Assembly: GCF_022267535.1 (NCBI RefSeq) | Contig: NZ_JAHNZV010000002.1 | Location: 1 to 64,000, forward strand | DNA: 64,000 nucleotides | DNA from: Psychromonas antarctica | GTDB taxonomy: Bacteria; Pseudomonadota; Gammaproteobacteria; Enterobacterales; Psychromonadaceae | Direction of reading: 5' to 3' | Shown here: positions 37,295 through 47,304 of the stretch, in pieces | How the letters are laid out: each line of letters opens with the position of its first letter | How positions within the stretch are numbered: the stretch's first letter is position 1 | Program-made: the position numbers and the translations under genes | The notes under the pieces: generated by a model | Database searches by the model: none | What the model was told of the DNA's origin: nothing | Seen by the model: the letters and a program-made list of their open reading frames with translations, nothing else

Positions 37295-38434
37295 TTAATC
37301 GTTATATTGAAAATCTGTTGGGATTTGCAAATCATCGGGCAGCGGTTTAGGTCGACCGGAGCGTCCTTTACGGAACTGTTCTAATTGGTAAATATATGCC
37401 AGCACCTGCGCTATCGCAGCAAACAACTCTTCAGGTACCTCACCATCAATTTCAGTAGTGTGATAAATCGCTCGACAAAGTGGTGGAGACTGCATAATAG
37501 GCACTTCATATTCTCGTGCCACTTCTCTGATTTTAAGCGCCATAAAATCGACACCTTTAGCAACAACATAGGGCGCGCGGTCGCCATCTTTTTCATATTT
37601 CAAGGCGACTGAATAATGTGTTGGGTTGGTAACGATAACATCTGCATCAGGCACATCCCCCATCATTTTACGCTGTGACGCTTCATACTGAAGCTGCCTA
37701 ATTCTTTGTTTTACTTCTGGTTTACCCTCTGAGTTCCTAAATTCATCTTTGACCTCTTGCTTGGTCATTTTTAATTCTTCGCTATGTTTATAAATTTGAT
37801 ACGGTACATCAACCGCAACAATGATTATCAGAGAACAACACAAAAGCATAAACATCCAAGAGATCATATCCAACGCCTCAAAGACACTACCGGGTAATGG
37901 TGTGACAGAAAGCTGTAAGATATGCGTAAACGTAGCACTCAATATCCACCACACCATCCCCACCACCACTAAGACTTTAAGTATAGACTTCAGGAGTTCA
38001 ACCCAAGCTTGCATGCCAAGCATCCGCTTTAAGCCAGCAGCCGGACTCATGCGACTCCATTTCGGCATCATCGCTTTGGTGCTAAATAATACGCCGCCCA
38101 ATAAGGAGCTGCCTAAGATGGAAACAATAAAAAGCATCAGTAGAATAGTAAACATCGGCATTGCAAGCCCGGTAAAACTACTGGCAAGGTGTAACCACAT
38201 CTGTTCGGGATCAAAAATCACTGCGCGCTCAAAGGTAAATGCATTAGTCATCATCAGCGACAATTCGTACGCCAAACGATCCCCAAATACCATCATTGCT
38301 AAAGCAGCAGAAATTAGAACGGAAGCGGTCGCCAACTCTTTAGAGCGAGCTACCTGACCTTTTTCCTTGGATTTTCGAATTCGCTCGGGGGTGGCATCTT
38401 CGGAGCGGTCAGTGCCATTCTCATTTTCAGCCAT
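37295..38434 (-). CDS. flhB: flagellar export switch protein FlhB
   Basis: FlhB switches export from rod/hook to filament substrates. Four membrane segments lie in residues about 30-210. The autocleavage site appears as VTNPTHYSVALKYE near residue 270, between the Asn and Pro. The 379-residue length is normal. It is the last gene of the fliK-to-flhB run, 44 bp after fliR. Confidence 0.97.
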   Translation of the reverse strand: MAENENGTDRSEDATPERIRKSKEKGQVARSKELATASVLISAALAMMVFGDRLAYELSLMMTNAFTFERAVIFDPEQMWLHLASSFTGLAMPMFTILLMLFIVSILGSSLLGGVLFSTKAMMPKWSRMSPAAGLKRMLGMQAWVELLKSILKVLVVVGMVWWILSATFTHILQLSVTPLPGSVFEALDMISWMFMLLCCSLIIIVAVDVPYQIYKHSEELKMTKQEVKDEFRNSEGKPEVKQRIRQLQYEASQRKMMGDVPDADVIVTNPTHYSVALKYEKDGDRAPYVVAKGVDFMALKIREVAREYEVPIMQSPPLCRAIYHTTEIDGEVPEELFAAIAQVLAYIYQLEQFRKGRSGRPKPLPDDLQIPTDFQYND

Positions 38435-38478
38435 GGATCATGCTCCTACCATTAAAGATCAACATTAAAATGCAATTA

Positions 38479-39270
38479 CTAGGGTTTTTCACAAGGGTTA
38501 TTAAGTAATTCACACATGAGATTAATACCACGTAACCATTGGTTTTCGAAATGAATAGGTACATTGACCATGGTTATCCATAACACGAACAAGCCAAATA
38601 CCATGCTGATTGAAAATCCCAGGCTGAATATATTTAATTGCGGTGCCGCTTTGGTCATAATACCAAAGGACAAATTAACTAGTAACATCGCCACCATTGA
38701 AGCAATGGAAAAGGCGAGTGCAGCACTAAACATCAAGGAGAACCAGCCTGCAAGTTTTTCATAATCGGTCGCTAATAACCCCTCCATTGAAATAGGCAGG
38801 GTATCAAAGCTTCTTACTATCATTTCTATCATTAATAGATGACCATCAGCAGTTAGAAAAAGCAGGGTCACCAATAACACATAAAACTGCCCGACAACAG
38901 GTGATGATTGGCCATTCATCGGATCTGCCATAGAGGCAAAACCCAAGCTGGTTTGCATCGCGATCACTTGCCCTGCGACAACAAAAGTCTGCACCACAAA
39001 AACAGAAATGGTGCCAATAGCGATGCCAATTAATATTTGCTGTAAAATAACAAAAGCACTGGCTAGAGAGAACAATTCTATATCGATCGGTGCAGAGGGA
39101 AGAACAGGTAATACAGCAAGTGTTATCGTAAGCGCGTAAAAAAGACGAATACGTGTCGGTGTTGTCCGAGAGCCGATGGCAACCATGACCATCAACATCG
39201 CAGCGATGCGGCAAAAAGCCCATAAATAATTCGCTAGCCAGTCAAGTAACAAGTCTGCAGAAAAAGTCAT
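38479..39270 (-). CDS. fliR: flagellar export gate protein FliR
   Basis: One of the FliPQR core gate proteins. The protein is 263 residues and strongly hydrophobic, with about six membrane segments and the FliR signature GLASMADPMNGQSSP-like loop (ASMADPMNGQSSPVVGQFY near 105). The ATG overlaps the fliQ stop as TGATG. The TTG one codon earlier is unnecessary. Confidence 0.96.
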   Translation of the reverse strand: MTFSADLLLDWLANYLWAFCRIAAMLMVMVAIGSRTTPTRIRLFYALTITLAVLPVLPSAPIDIELFSLASAFVILQQILIGIAIGTISVFVVQTFVVAGQVIAMQTSLGFASMADPMNGQSSPVVGQFYVLLVTLLFLTADGHLLMIEMIVRSFDTLPISMEGLLATDYEKLAGWFSLMFSAALAFSIASMVAMLLVNLSFGIMTKAAPQLNIFSLGFSISMVFGLFVLWITMVNVPIHFENQWLRGINLMCELLNNPCEKP

Positions 39271-39539
39271 CAACCAACAACTTGTGGGATTTGGTTAATC
39301 ATCGCAATGAAAAACTCCATCAATTTTCCAAATCCCCAGTGTGCCCCAAATGCTAATGCCGTTAAGGTCATCATCAAACGCGGTAGGAAACTGAGCGTTT
39401 GCTCATTAATAGAGGTGGCAGCCTGAAAGACAGCAACCACTAAACCGATTAATAAACTGGGTATAATGGCAGCAGAAACCAGCATCAGTACAGTCCAAAG
39501 GGCTTGTCGGAAAATATTTACAAAGACTTCGGGTTCCAT
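39270..39539 (-). CDS. fliQ: flagellar export gate protein FliQ
   Basis: An 89-residue protein with two membrane segments (about 14-38 and 50-72), beginning MEPEVFVNIFRQALWTVL, matching the FliQ family. GGGAGG precedes the ATG. It sits between fliP and fliR, 9 bp after fliP. Confidence 0.97.
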   Translation of the reverse strand: MEPEVFVNIFRQALWTVLMLVSAAIIPSLLIGLVVAVFQAATSINEQTLSFLPRLMMTLTALAFGAHWGFGKLMEFFIAMINQIPQVVG

Positions 39540-39548
39540 ATATCCTCC

Positions 39549-40292
39549 CTACAAACCAAAACTATTAGCTAAACTACCCATAATTAAATTCCAGCCATCA
39601 ACCAACACAAACAACATTAACTTAAAGGGCAGCGAGACAATCATCGGAGATAACATCATCATCCCCATTGCCATCAGAATACTCGCGACCACCAAATCAA
39701 TAATTAAGAAGGGAATGAAGATCATAAAACCGATCTGAAAAGCAGTTTTTAGTTCACTGGTTACAAATGCAGGAATGAGTACAGTAATCGGTACCTCTTC
39801 CGGTGTATTAACTTGAATGTCGGCTATTTCAAGGAAAGTTTCCAGATCCTTAAGACGCGTTTGCGCGAGCATAAATTCCATCAGCGGCTTTTTACCTTTC
39901 TCAAGAGCCTGTGTGATGGTCATCTCTTCGTTTAAATAAGGCTGCAAGGCGCTTTCATTAATTCGGTCAAATACGGGCGCCATGATAAAGAAAGTTAAAA
40001 ACAGTGCGATACCGTTAACCACTTGGTTGGAAGGCGTCTGCTGCAATCCCATCGCTTGGCGTAAAATTGACATGACCACCACTATACGCGTAAAGGAGGT
40101 CATTAATATCAGCATGGCAGGTAGAAAGCTTAGCGCCGTCATAAAGGCTAAAACTTGCAAAGTGACACTATATTCTTGATCGCCCCCCGCATTGGTCGTT
40201 ACCGTGACAGCCGATAAAGCGCCTGATTGCGCAAGCAGATGTGGTGATACAAACAGTAATATAAGACCAATGATTGGAAATAATTTATTCAT
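39549..40292 (-). CDS. fliP: flagellar export gate protein FliP
   Basis: FliP forms the pore core of the export gate. The 247-residue protein has a cleavable signal peptide (to about residue 21). The family motif [19 protein letters not shown] lies near 63 and the membrane segment [22 protein letters not shown] near 189. It overlaps the end of fliO by eight bases. Confidence 0.97.
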   Translation of the reverse strand: MNKLFPIIGLILLFVSPHLLAQSGALSAVTVTTNAGGDQEYSVTLQVLAFMTALSFLPAMLILMTSFTRIVVVMSILRQAMGLQQTPSNQVVNGIALFLTFFIMAPVFDRINESALQPYLNEEMTITQALEKGKKPLMEFMLAQTRLKDLETFLEIADIQVNTPEEVPITVLIPAFVTSELKTAFQIGFMIFIPFLIIDLVVASILMAMGMMMLSPMIVSLPFKLMLFVLVDGWNLIMGSLANSFGL

Positions 40293-40698
40293 TGTTTCTA
40301 TTGCTTATTTTAGATAATAAAACTGAGAAAGGCGTTGCCGTCACTCGACTTTCGATCTTTTTTTCTGTTGTTAATGGTGCATCTAACTTATCAAGCAGGG
40401 TGATATTTTGCTCCGTCACCCCCAGCAAATATTGTTGACCATCAATGTCGATCAACTGCACGCGACCTTTACTGGTTAATGGTTGCGTAGCAATAACTTT
40501 AATAAGCGCTCGGCCTTTACCATTTTTTAATAAGTTCGTTTTTTTCATTAGATAGGCAAAAACAAAAATGCATGCAAGCACCAACAGAAGTGATGCCAGC
40601 ATACTTCCGATAGCTAAATCAGGCCGACCAGCACTTTCCTCTAACGCTAATGCGCTGAACGGGAAAAAAATGCATAACAAAAAAACAATATATTTCAT
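40285..40698 (-). CDS. fliO: flagellar assembly protein FliO
   Basis: FliO helps assemble the FliP ring. The 137-residue protein has a signal sequence (1-18), one membrane segment (about 31-50) and a cytoplasmic tail with the conserved [16 protein letters not shown] near residue 91. It overlaps fliN by four bases. Confidence 0.93.
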   Translation of the reverse strand: MKYIVFLLCIFFPFSALALEESAGRPDLAIGSMLASLLLVLACIFVFAYLMKKTNLLKNGKGRALIKVIATQPLTSKGRVQLIDIDGQQYLLGVTEQNITLLDKLDAPLTTEKKIESRVTATPFSVLLSKISNRNNE

Positions 40699-41093
40699 TT
40701 GAGCTTTTTAATCCGTTCAGTTTGGCTGATCACATCGGTTAAGCGAATACCAAACTTGTCATTGACCACGACCACTTCTCCATGCGCGATCAAAGTACCG
40801 TTTACGAGCACATCTAACGGCTCCCCGGCCACCCGATCCAGTTCAACAACAGAGCCTTGATTTAATTGCAGTAAATTACGAATATTAATTTTACTACGTC
40901 CCACTTCCATAGAAATAGTCACAGGAATATCTAAAATGCTATCTAAACGAGAGAACTCTTCTTTGCTGATTGACGTGGAGGTGTCAGTTAACTCATCAAG
41001 TGCAATATTGGTGATATCGTCCCCTTTTTCCGTATCCCCTGATTCCTCAAGTGCAGCAGCCCATTCATCAGCCATATCTTGTTCATTACTCAT
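40695..41093 (-). CDS. fliN: flagellar switch protein FliN
   Basis: Part of the C-ring that sets rotation direction and docks FliH. The C-terminal SpoA domain is evident (ILDIPVTISMEVGRSKINIRNLLQL near residue 52, VVVNDKFGIRLTDV near 107). The N-terminal 45 residues are acidic. 132 residues is normal. Confidence 0.96.
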   Translation of the reverse strand: MSNEQDMADEWAAALEESGDTEKGDDITNIALDELTDTSTSISKEEFSRLDSILDIPVTISMEVGRSKINIRNLLQLNQGSVVELDRVAGEPLDVLVNGTLIAHGEVVVVNDKFGIRLTDVISQTERIKKLK

Positions 41094-41140
41094 TTATTTT
41101 CCCTCTTTATTCTGTCTTTAAATTCTATACCACTAAAAGG

Positions 41141-42172
41141 TTAGATCGTGCTGTCTTGCTTCTTTTTTAATTTATCCAATTGCAGTTTACTATTCTGTAT
41201 TTCCGGTCGGCGAATCCGCTCCGTAATTTTTAATGCTAAATTATCATTTGATTGCCCTAAATGTGCTCGAAAGGTAGGTAAACCTTCAACATAGACAAGC
41301 AGAGACTCGGGCAGATCGACGGGAATTACATCACCCGCTTTTAACCCCATCATATAGCGCAACGATAACTCTTTTTCCAGCACTTTAGCAGTAAAATCAA
41401 CCGATACATCCATAATTTCATCTTCTAACGCTTGACACCAACGCTGATCCGTATCTTCTTTATCGCTTTGCACCCCCGCATCAAGCAGTTCTCGAATCGG
41501 CTCTAACATGGCGTAAGGCATCGCTATATGAAAATCACCGCCTCCACCATCAAGCTCAATATGAAATGAATTGACGACAATGACTTCCGTTGGACTGACA
41601 ATATTTGCCATTGCAGGGTTTACTTCTGAATCCAAATATTCAAAATCAGCATCCATTACTGGCGCCCATGCATCATGGTAATCTTCAAACACTATTTTTA
41701 ATAACATTTGGATAATACGACGTTCAGTGGGGGTAAACTCACGCCCTTCTATTTTAGCGTGATAGCGCCCGTCGCCCCCAAAAAAGTTCTCAACTAGAAT
41801 AAAAACGAGACGCGCTTCCATCGTCACTAGCGCAGTGCCTTTTAATGGCCGAAAGCGAACCATATTTAAACTTGTTGGCACAAAAAGCGTGTGCAAATAT
41901 TCGCCAAATTTAAGCATTTGCACCCCATTAATAGAGACCTCTGCGGTATGGCGTAACATATTAAATAAACTAATTCTTAAATGACGGGCAAAACGTTCAT
42001 TCACCAACTCAAGTGTTGGCATTCGACCACGTACAATACGGTCTTGCGATGAAAAATCGAAATGGACAAGTGCATCTTCTTCACTTCCATCACTTTCAAC
42101 GACATCCTCTTCAACATCATCAACACCATGTAAAAGTGCATCAATTTCGTCTTGGGATAATAGATCTGCCAT
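41141..42172 (-). CDS. fliM: flagellar switch protein FliM
   Basis: The C-ring subunit that binds CheY-P. I set the start at the ATG giving MADLLSQDEIDALLHG, the CheY-P-binding N-terminus, with TAGGAT upstream. This yields 343 residues. The GGXG-containing middle domain (ILVENFFGGDGRYHAKIEGREFTPTE, near residues 140-165) and the C-terminal SpoA domain are present. An upstream in-frame start would bury the CheY motif. Confidence 0.96.
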   Translation of the reverse strand: MADLLSQDEIDALLHGVDDVEEDVVESDGSEEDALVHFDFSSQDRIVRGRMPTLELVNERFARHLRISLFNMLRHTAEVSINGVQMLKFGEYLHTLFVPTSLNMVRFRPLKGTALVTMEARLVFILVENFFGGDGRYHAKIEGREFTPTERRIIQMLLKIVFEDYHDAWAPVMDADFEYLDSEVNPAMANIVSPTEVIVVNSFHIELDGGGGDFHIAMPYAMLEPIRELLDAGVQSDKEDTDQRWCQALEDEIMDVSVDFTAKVLEKELSLRYMMGLKAGDVIPVDLPESLLVYVEGLPTFRAHLGQSNDNLALKITERIRRPEIQNSKLQLDKLKKKQDSTI

Positions 42173-42374
42173 GAAAAATCCTACTATTGTAAAAAAACGG
42201 CTGTAAAGTAAAGCCTGCAAATAATATGTTATAGATTAATGTATTTTTTCTAATCTTGTAGTCACTCAATTAAACCTTGCTGATAGCACATAAAATAATA
42301 GTGCAGCAGTAAGCAAGCCGACTTGTGTAAGACAGTTATAAATCAAGCAGACAAAATATCCTTATTATAAAACA

Positions 42375-42908
42375 CTACTGTAAAACAAAGCCGGTAAATA
42401 ATACGGCATCGATTATTGCTTTGTTTTCAACTTTCGACGTTGCCTCGTTTAACGCCTCTAACGCATGAATCCTAAGTTGGCTTTTACCCGCAGGACTACG
42501 CAGTTGCTCAACGGTCGCAGCTCCAAACACACGAACTAAAGTACCTTCTAATAAAGGGGTGTGTTTTTTTGCCAGCTCAGCATTTTCATCGCTGTGTACC
42601 ATCAATTGCACTTTAATTTGCACTAAACGGTCACGTTTTCCATCTTGGACATTAAAAACAAAAGGCCGAGGCATCGCGACATAGGTTGTAAAAACGGCTT
42701 GTTTTGTTACCTCATCAGGCACTTGTGCCTCAATTTGTTCTGCGGCCGTCGCATCATCGCCACTGAAAAATAAAAAATAACTGCCGATAGCGATACCTGA
42801 TAACAACACGACACTCGCGATAATAATAATGAGTTTTTTCTTACGCCCCAGAGAGGGGGTTTCCTGGCCTTCTAATGAAAGTGCTTCTGTATTTTCTTCT
42901 TCAGGCAT
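42375..42908 (-). CDS. fliL: flagellar basal body protein FliL
   Basis: FliL strengthens stator function near the motor. The 177-residue protein has a short cytoplasmic tail, one membrane segment (about 26-48) and a periplasmic domain with YVAMPRPFVFNVQDGKRDRLVQIKVQ-type strands and LRSPAGKSQLRIHALEALN near 140. It lies about 200 bp upstream of fliM, a larger gap than elsewhere in this operon, with no clear promoter. Confidence 0.93.
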   Translation of the reverse strand: MPEEENTEALSLEGQETPSLGRKKKLIIIIASVVLLSGIAIGSYFLFFSGDDATAAEQIEAQVPDEVTKQAVFTTYVAMPRPFVFNVQDGKRDRLVQIKVQLMVHSDENAELAKKHTPLLEGTLVRVFGAATVEQLRSPAGKSQLRIHALEALNEATSKVENKAIIDAVLFTGFVLQ

Positions 42909-42995
42909 GCTATTTCGTCCTCGTTATTATTGTTATTCTTATTGGTGCTGATTTTAATCCATCTTTGCCACTAATTCAGTAACAATCAGAAAGCG

Positions 42996-44405
42996 TTAAG
43001 CATAATAATCAATTCCTTGAGCTGAGCGCGGTATTTTAGTCGCAATCCACTCAGCTTTATCGCCTATTGCTTGTGATGAGCTATCATTCGCCGAAATATC
43101 CGTTCTATGCTGTAGTGCATTTCTTCCTTGCTGATTCTGATTCTGATTTTGATTTTGTTGCTCAACGCTTGTTTCACCTAAATTAATGCCTTGCTGCGCA
43201 AGTTGCTCTCGTAATTTGGGTAAATTCTGTTCAATAAGATCACGACTTTGTCCGATTTGCGTTTGAATAGCTACATGCAGTTGATCCTGTTGTACGTGTA
43301 ATTTTATATGCATTGACCCGAGTTCTGCAGGATCTAGACGAATTTGTACCTCTTGCTTCCCTTGACCAATCATCATCAGAATACGTTCACCCAATAAAGC
43401 GGAGGCATGCTTTGCTTGCAGATCTAACGGTTGTTGCTGTGCCGATGAAGTCGGTCCGCTTTGAATATTTTGATTAATTGCTTTACTTAAACTAGATAGT
43501 TCGACATTAGCGGCACGTGGCGTAGCCCCATCAAGGGCCGTTGCTGATAGGTTACGCTCTCCTTCACTTCTATGGGCCAATGAAAATGATTCAATTTTAT
43601 CGTTCATCACTTGCGTCATTTCTGCTTTTAACGGATCTGGTGTTGAATTTTTTTCACTTTCAGAGCCTTTTACATTGAGACTTTCAGCCACTAAGGATGA
43701 TTCACTAAGCTTATTGGCCGGTTTTTCTTGCTCTTTTTTGACCTGCATGCCGAGCTCCGGCGTTTCACTGCTCACTTGGGCTGTTTTTTGCGCATCCGTC
43801 ACCTGAGTATCAACTTTTTGCGCTGCTTCTATTTGTGCAATAATTGCCGGTTGCGCCGCCATAACAGGCGGATTTTGCCCCTCCACTACACCATTAGCCT
43901 TGAGCGATTGGTCTACACCTTGGTTATTGTGTGCTTCAACTTTATCAGCCCCCTTATTCTGAGGTGTTGTTGTTAGTGGTTCAATGGGGTACATTTCTTG
44001 GTAATCATCGGAGATATCGCGGTCCTCTGAATCCGCTACATTATCAATAGCCCAAAGCGGCAGTTCATCGACAGCCACCGCCTCGCCTGCCTCGCGCTCT
44101 GAATTAATGAATTCAAGATCAGCACTTGCAGCTAAAGCCTCACTATCAACGTCATCATTTTGGCTATCAAGTAAAAGTGCGCTGTCAATTTCGGCCTCTT
44201 GCACAATATTGCCATCAGCAGCGTCCTCTTTTTTTCCTTTTGCATTACCCGCTAATAGCGAATCAAATAAATCCGTAAAACGTTCCCCTGACTCGGCCGC
44301 TTGTCGCAATTCATTACGTCTTACTTCGCTATCGAGGGGGACCTCAGATAAACCGTCACTGTTTTTTACTTTGACTGGGCTGGTTGCTAATATTGATTGC
44401 ATCAT
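42996..44405 (-). CDS. fliK: flagellar hook-length control protein FliK
   Basis: FliK measures hook length and triggers the FlhB switch. The C-terminal Flg_hook domain (about 330-420) reads QEVQIRLDPAELGSMHIKLH and then IEQNLPKLREQLAQQGINLG. The long N-terminal region is low-complexity and Gln/Ala/Glu-rich. A Gln-Asn repeat encoded by a 6-bp DNA repeat follows the domain. The chosen ATG gives 469 residues with AGAGAG upstream. An in-frame ATG eleven codons earlier lacks a ribosome site. Confidence 0.92.
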   Translation of the reverse strand: MMQSILATSPVKVKNSDGLSEVPLDSEVRRNELRQAAESGERFTDLFDSLLAGNAKGKKEDAADGNIVQEAEIDSALLLDSQNDDVDSEALAASADLEFINSEREAGEAVAVDELPLWAIDNVADSEDRDISDDYQEMYPIEPLTTTPQNKGADKVEAHNNQGVDQSLKANGVVEGQNPPVMAAQPAIIAQIEAAQKVDTQVTDAQKTAQVSSETPELGMQVKKEQEKPANKLSESSLVAESLNVKGSESEKNSTPDPLKAEMTQVMNDKIESFSLAHRSEGERNLSATALDGATPRAANVELSSLSKAINQNIQSGPTSSAQQQPLDLQAKHASALLGERILMMIGQGKQEVQIRLDPAELGSMHIKLHVQQDQLHVAIQTQIGQSRDLIEQNLPKLREQLAQQGINLGETSVEQQNQNQNQNQQGRNALQHRTDISANDSSSQAIGDKAEWIATKIPRSAQGIDYYA

Positions 44406-44454
44406 ACAATAGCTCTCTATAAAAAAATCGATTGCCATTGACTAGCAAGCGAAT

Positions 44455-44480
44455 AAAAAGGAGAGGAAACACCTCTTTTT
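44455..44480 (-). terminator. probable fliJ terminator
   Basis: AAAAAGAGG pairs with CCTCTCCTTTTT (two G-T pairs) on the minus strand about 100 bp past the fliJ stop. It lies between the predicted fliK promoter and the fliK ATG, which is awkward if both are real. Confidence 0.5.
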
Positions 44481-44541
44481 CAATTTAAAATGGATTAGCT
44501 AATTTGTTGTTGACCGATTAATTAGCATCATATAAAGGAAA

Positions 44542-44556
44542 GCAATTTATAGACCA
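44542..44556 (-). promoter_or_regulatory. sigma-54-like promoter for fliK
   Basis: The minus strand reads TGGTCTATAAATTGC with GG and GC correctly spaced and a good TTGC box. Vibrio fliK operons are sigma-54 dependent. The leader would be about 125 bases. Confidence 0.5.
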
Positions 44557-44574
44557 GATCTTTAAAAAACAAGA

Positions 44575-45021
44575 TCAACTAGTCGTTTTTTTTTGGAAAA
44601 ATTGAAAGGTAGAGAATTCGTCTAGCAGTTGTTGCTCTTTGCGATCTGCAATTTTTACTTTTTGTAGCGCTTTCTTCTTAAGCAACATGGCCATCGCTTT
44701 ACAACTCACTTGGCTTTCTAACCAGCGTTTTTTCTGCGCATGCACATCATACTCAAATTTGACTAACCCTTGTTGCTGTTTCGTTAACCCTTGATCTATT
44801 TGTACAATAAACTGTTGATATTTACCCAGTTGTGAAATAGACAATCCTTGTGACCCCTTTTCTGTTAACTGGGCAATATATTGACGGCGATACTGATCAA
44901 GATTTTGCAATTGACTGCGCTGTTCAAATAAAAGCTGCTGCGCTTGCTGATAGGCACGTAATGCTTGCTCAACTTGCTTTTCTCGCTGCTCATAAACAAG
45001 TTGTAATGCATCTCTTGCCAT
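44575..45021 (-). CDS. fliJ: flagellar export chaperone FliJ
   Basis: FliJ is a coiled-coil stalk that works with the FliI ATPase. The 148-residue protein is almost entirely helical and Gln/Lys-rich, with the family pattern YRRQYIAQLTEKGSQGLSIS near residue 44. AAGGAG precedes the ATG. It is the last gene of the fliE-to-fliJ run. Confidence 0.92.
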   Translation of the reverse strand: MARDALQLVYEQREKQVEQALRAYQQAQQLLFEQRSQLQNLDQYRRQYIAQLTEKGSQGLSISQLGKYQQFIVQIDQGLTKQQQGLVKFEYDVHAQKKRWLESQVSCKAMAMLLKKKALQKVKIADRKEQQLLDEFSTFQFFQKKTTS

Positions 45022-45040
45022 GAAAAACTCCTTTTAAAGG

Positions 45041-46372
45041 TTAACTATTTACGAAGCGCTGAGTTAATGTTGCTAATTGTGTCAAACAATCGTTATAACT
45101 GATACTTTCTTTCATCCCTTGTTGCAAAAAATGATCCAACATAGGCCGAATAAGAATCGCTTTATCAATACGCGGATCACTACCTTTAGCGTATGCTCCA
45201 ATAGTGATTAACTCTTTGTTCTCTTGATATAGCGAATATGCTTGCTTTAATACGCGCGCAAGCGTTTGGTGCTCTTCTGAGGTCACCATTGGCATCACTC
45301 GGCTGATTGATTTACCAACATCAATAGCAGGAAAATGACCGGAGTCGGCTAACTCCCGTGATAAAACAATATGCCCATCGAGGATTGCCCGTGAGGCATC
45401 GGCAATAGGATCTTGCAGATCGTCCCCCTCTGTTAATACGGTAAAAAAAGCACTGATCGAACCTTGGCTTTCATTACCATTACCCGCACGTTCAACTAAA
45501 GCGGGTAATTTAGCAAATACAGAAGGTGGGTAACCTTTAGTCGCTGGCGGCTCGCCAATGGCTAATGCGATTTCACGTTGTGCTTGTGCAAAACGTGTTA
45601 ATGAATCCATCAACAGCAAAACATTCAAGCCTTGATCGCGAAAATATTCCGCAATAGTGAGTGATGTTTCGCATCCTTTTAAACGCATTAATGGTGATGC
45701 GTCAGCAGGAGCTGCAATCACCACGGAACGTTTACGTCCCTCAGGGCCTAAGATCTCTTCGATAAATTCTTTCACTTCTCGACCACGCTCACCGATTAAA
45801 CCAACCACAACCACATCAGCATTAGTGCCCCGCGTCATCATACCCAGGAGCACACTTTTACCCACACCAGAACCTGCAAAAAGGCCCATTCGTTGACCTT
45901 GCCCGACGGTCAATAATGCATTGATTGCTTTAATACCAACATCGAGGGGATCTTTAATGGCTTTGCGACTTAATGGATTTATGCGCGGATTGCTATACTG
46001 GCTGGTTTGTGCGGTAATAATTTCGCCTTTACCATCAATCGGCTTCCCCAATCCATCGAGTACGCGCCCCAGTAACTCCATACCAACAGGAATACCTTGA
46101 GCTTCTTTTTGCGGTATCACTTTTGCACCGGGTAACACCCCCGTCAAACGCTCACTGGGCATTAAGAAAAGACGCTCACCAGAAAAACCAACCACTTCAG
46201 CATCGATAAAACCATCATTCGTTTCCACACGGCACAAACTCCCCACTGCAGCACTGCAGCCGATAGCCTCTAATGTCAGGCCCACTACGCGTATCAGTTT
46301 TCCTGACACAATGGGGTGAGTGAGCAATTCGCCCGTGTGGTATTGTGCAAGACGTTGCGCAAGTTTATTCAT
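45041..46372 (-). CDS. fliI: flagellum-specific ATPase FliI
   Basis: The export ATPase, related to F1 beta. Walker A is [17 protein letters not shown] near residue 165, Walker B region [20 protein letters not shown] near 254, and [18 protein letters not shown] near 276. The 443-residue length is normal. Its ATG overlaps fliH by eight bases. Confidence 0.97.
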   Translation of the reverse strand: MNKLAQRLAQYHTGELLTHPIVSGKLIRVVGLTLEAIGCSAAVGSLCRVETNDGFIDAEVVGFSGERLFLMPSERLTGVLPGAKVIPQKEAQGIPVGMELLGRVLDGLGKPIDGKGEIITAQTSQYSNPRINPLSRKAIKDPLDVGIKAINALLTVGQGQRMGLFAGSGVGKSVLLGMMTRGTNADVVVVGLIGERGREVKEFIEEILGPEGRKRSVVIAAPADASPLMRLKGCETSLTIAEYFRDQGLNVLLLMDSLTRFAQAQREIALAIGEPPATKGYPPSVFAKLPALVERAGNGNESQGSISAFFTVLTEGDDLQDPIADASRAILDGHIVLSRELADSGHFPAIDVGKSISRVMPMVTSEEHQTLARVLKQAYSLYQENKELITIGAYAKGSDPRIDKAILIRPMLDHFLQQGMKESISYNDCLTQLATLTQRFVNS

Positions 46373-47273
46373 TTATGGCGTCTTGATTAGGGGCGATCTC
46401 CGGATCAACGGAGCGAGAAGATGGTTGCGCAGTTTCAGCTGCAACAAGTTTACTTTGCAGAGGATGCTCATTAAGCAAATTTGAATCATCGTTTTTTTCG
46501 GGTAGTTGCGAATGGTTTTCTTTAAAAAAATGTTTTAATACTTGTTCGATACGAGTGGAAAAAGCGTAATCAACACTCGACGTTTGCGTGTGAATCTGAC
46601 AGTCCCCTCGCGATAAAACAGGCTCAGACTGCAGGTCCCAACCTCGTTTTAAGCAAACAGCTTCTGGGTAGGCGCTTTGCACAAATTTAAGATCCTCAGG
46701 ATGTAATAAAATGCGCAATGTTTGCTCTGCAACAGGTAATGCTTCAACTGCTTGCTTTAGCGCTTGCAAAATAATTTGAGGATCAGTTTGTACTTCACTG
46801 CGGGTAATTTGTTCTGCAAGCGCAGTCGCTAAACGGATAAGTTGATATTCGACATTATCATCCAACTTTTCAAGCGGGTTATGCAAACGCTCAATTAATG
46901 ATTGCCAAACAGCACTTTGTTCATCTATCTGCACTTGTCCTGCGAGCAATCCTTGTTCAGTACCTTCTTCAATACCTTGCTGCAAGCCCACTTTTGAGCC
47001 TTCTATTTTGCCTTCATCGATACCTTGTATAAGTCCAGCCTCGTGGCCCTCTTTGAAACCATCTTCATAGGCGGATTGACGGATCGCTTCGATATCATCG
47101 AGAGTTAAAGGTGTCAGTTCCTCTTCACTCGCTGTCTCTGCGATATCCTCGTGCTCACTGTGATACCAAGTGGCAGGTTTGCCAAATAATGTCGTTTCTT
47201 CCGTTTCATTTTCGGCACTTTCTTCAAGTTCAGGCAGAGGCCAGTGTTTAAATTCTGTTTCTTTGTCGCTCAT
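46365..47273 (-). CDS. fliH: flagellar export regulator FliH with long GxxxG ladder
   Basis: FliH holds FliI near the export gate and C-ring. Residues 72-112 have a glycine at every fourth position, eleven in a row, the GxxxG ladder known in FliH proteins. The C-terminal half (about 130-245) is the conserved FliH/YscL domain ([26 protein letters not shown], near 140-165). The N-terminus and last 40 residues are acidic and variable. The 302-residue length is on the long side. Confidence 0.94.
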   Translation of the reverse strand: MSDKETEFKHWPLPELEESAENETEETTLFGKPATWYHSEHEDIAETASEEELTPLTLDDIEAIRQSAYEDGFKEGHEAGLIQGIDEGKIEGSKVGLQQGIEEGTEQGLLAGQVQIDEQSAVWQSLIERLHNPLEKLDDNVEYQLIRLATALAEQITRSEVQTDPQIILQALKQAVEALPVAEQTLRILLHPEDLKFVQSAYPEAVCLKRGWDLQSEPVLSRGDCQIHTQTSSVDYAFSTRIEQVLKHFFKENHSQLPEKNDDSNLLNEHPLQSKLVAAETAQPSSRSVDPEIAPNQDAINE

Positions 47274-47304
47274 GTCTAGTGACTCCTATCTACCTATTTG
47301 AGTT

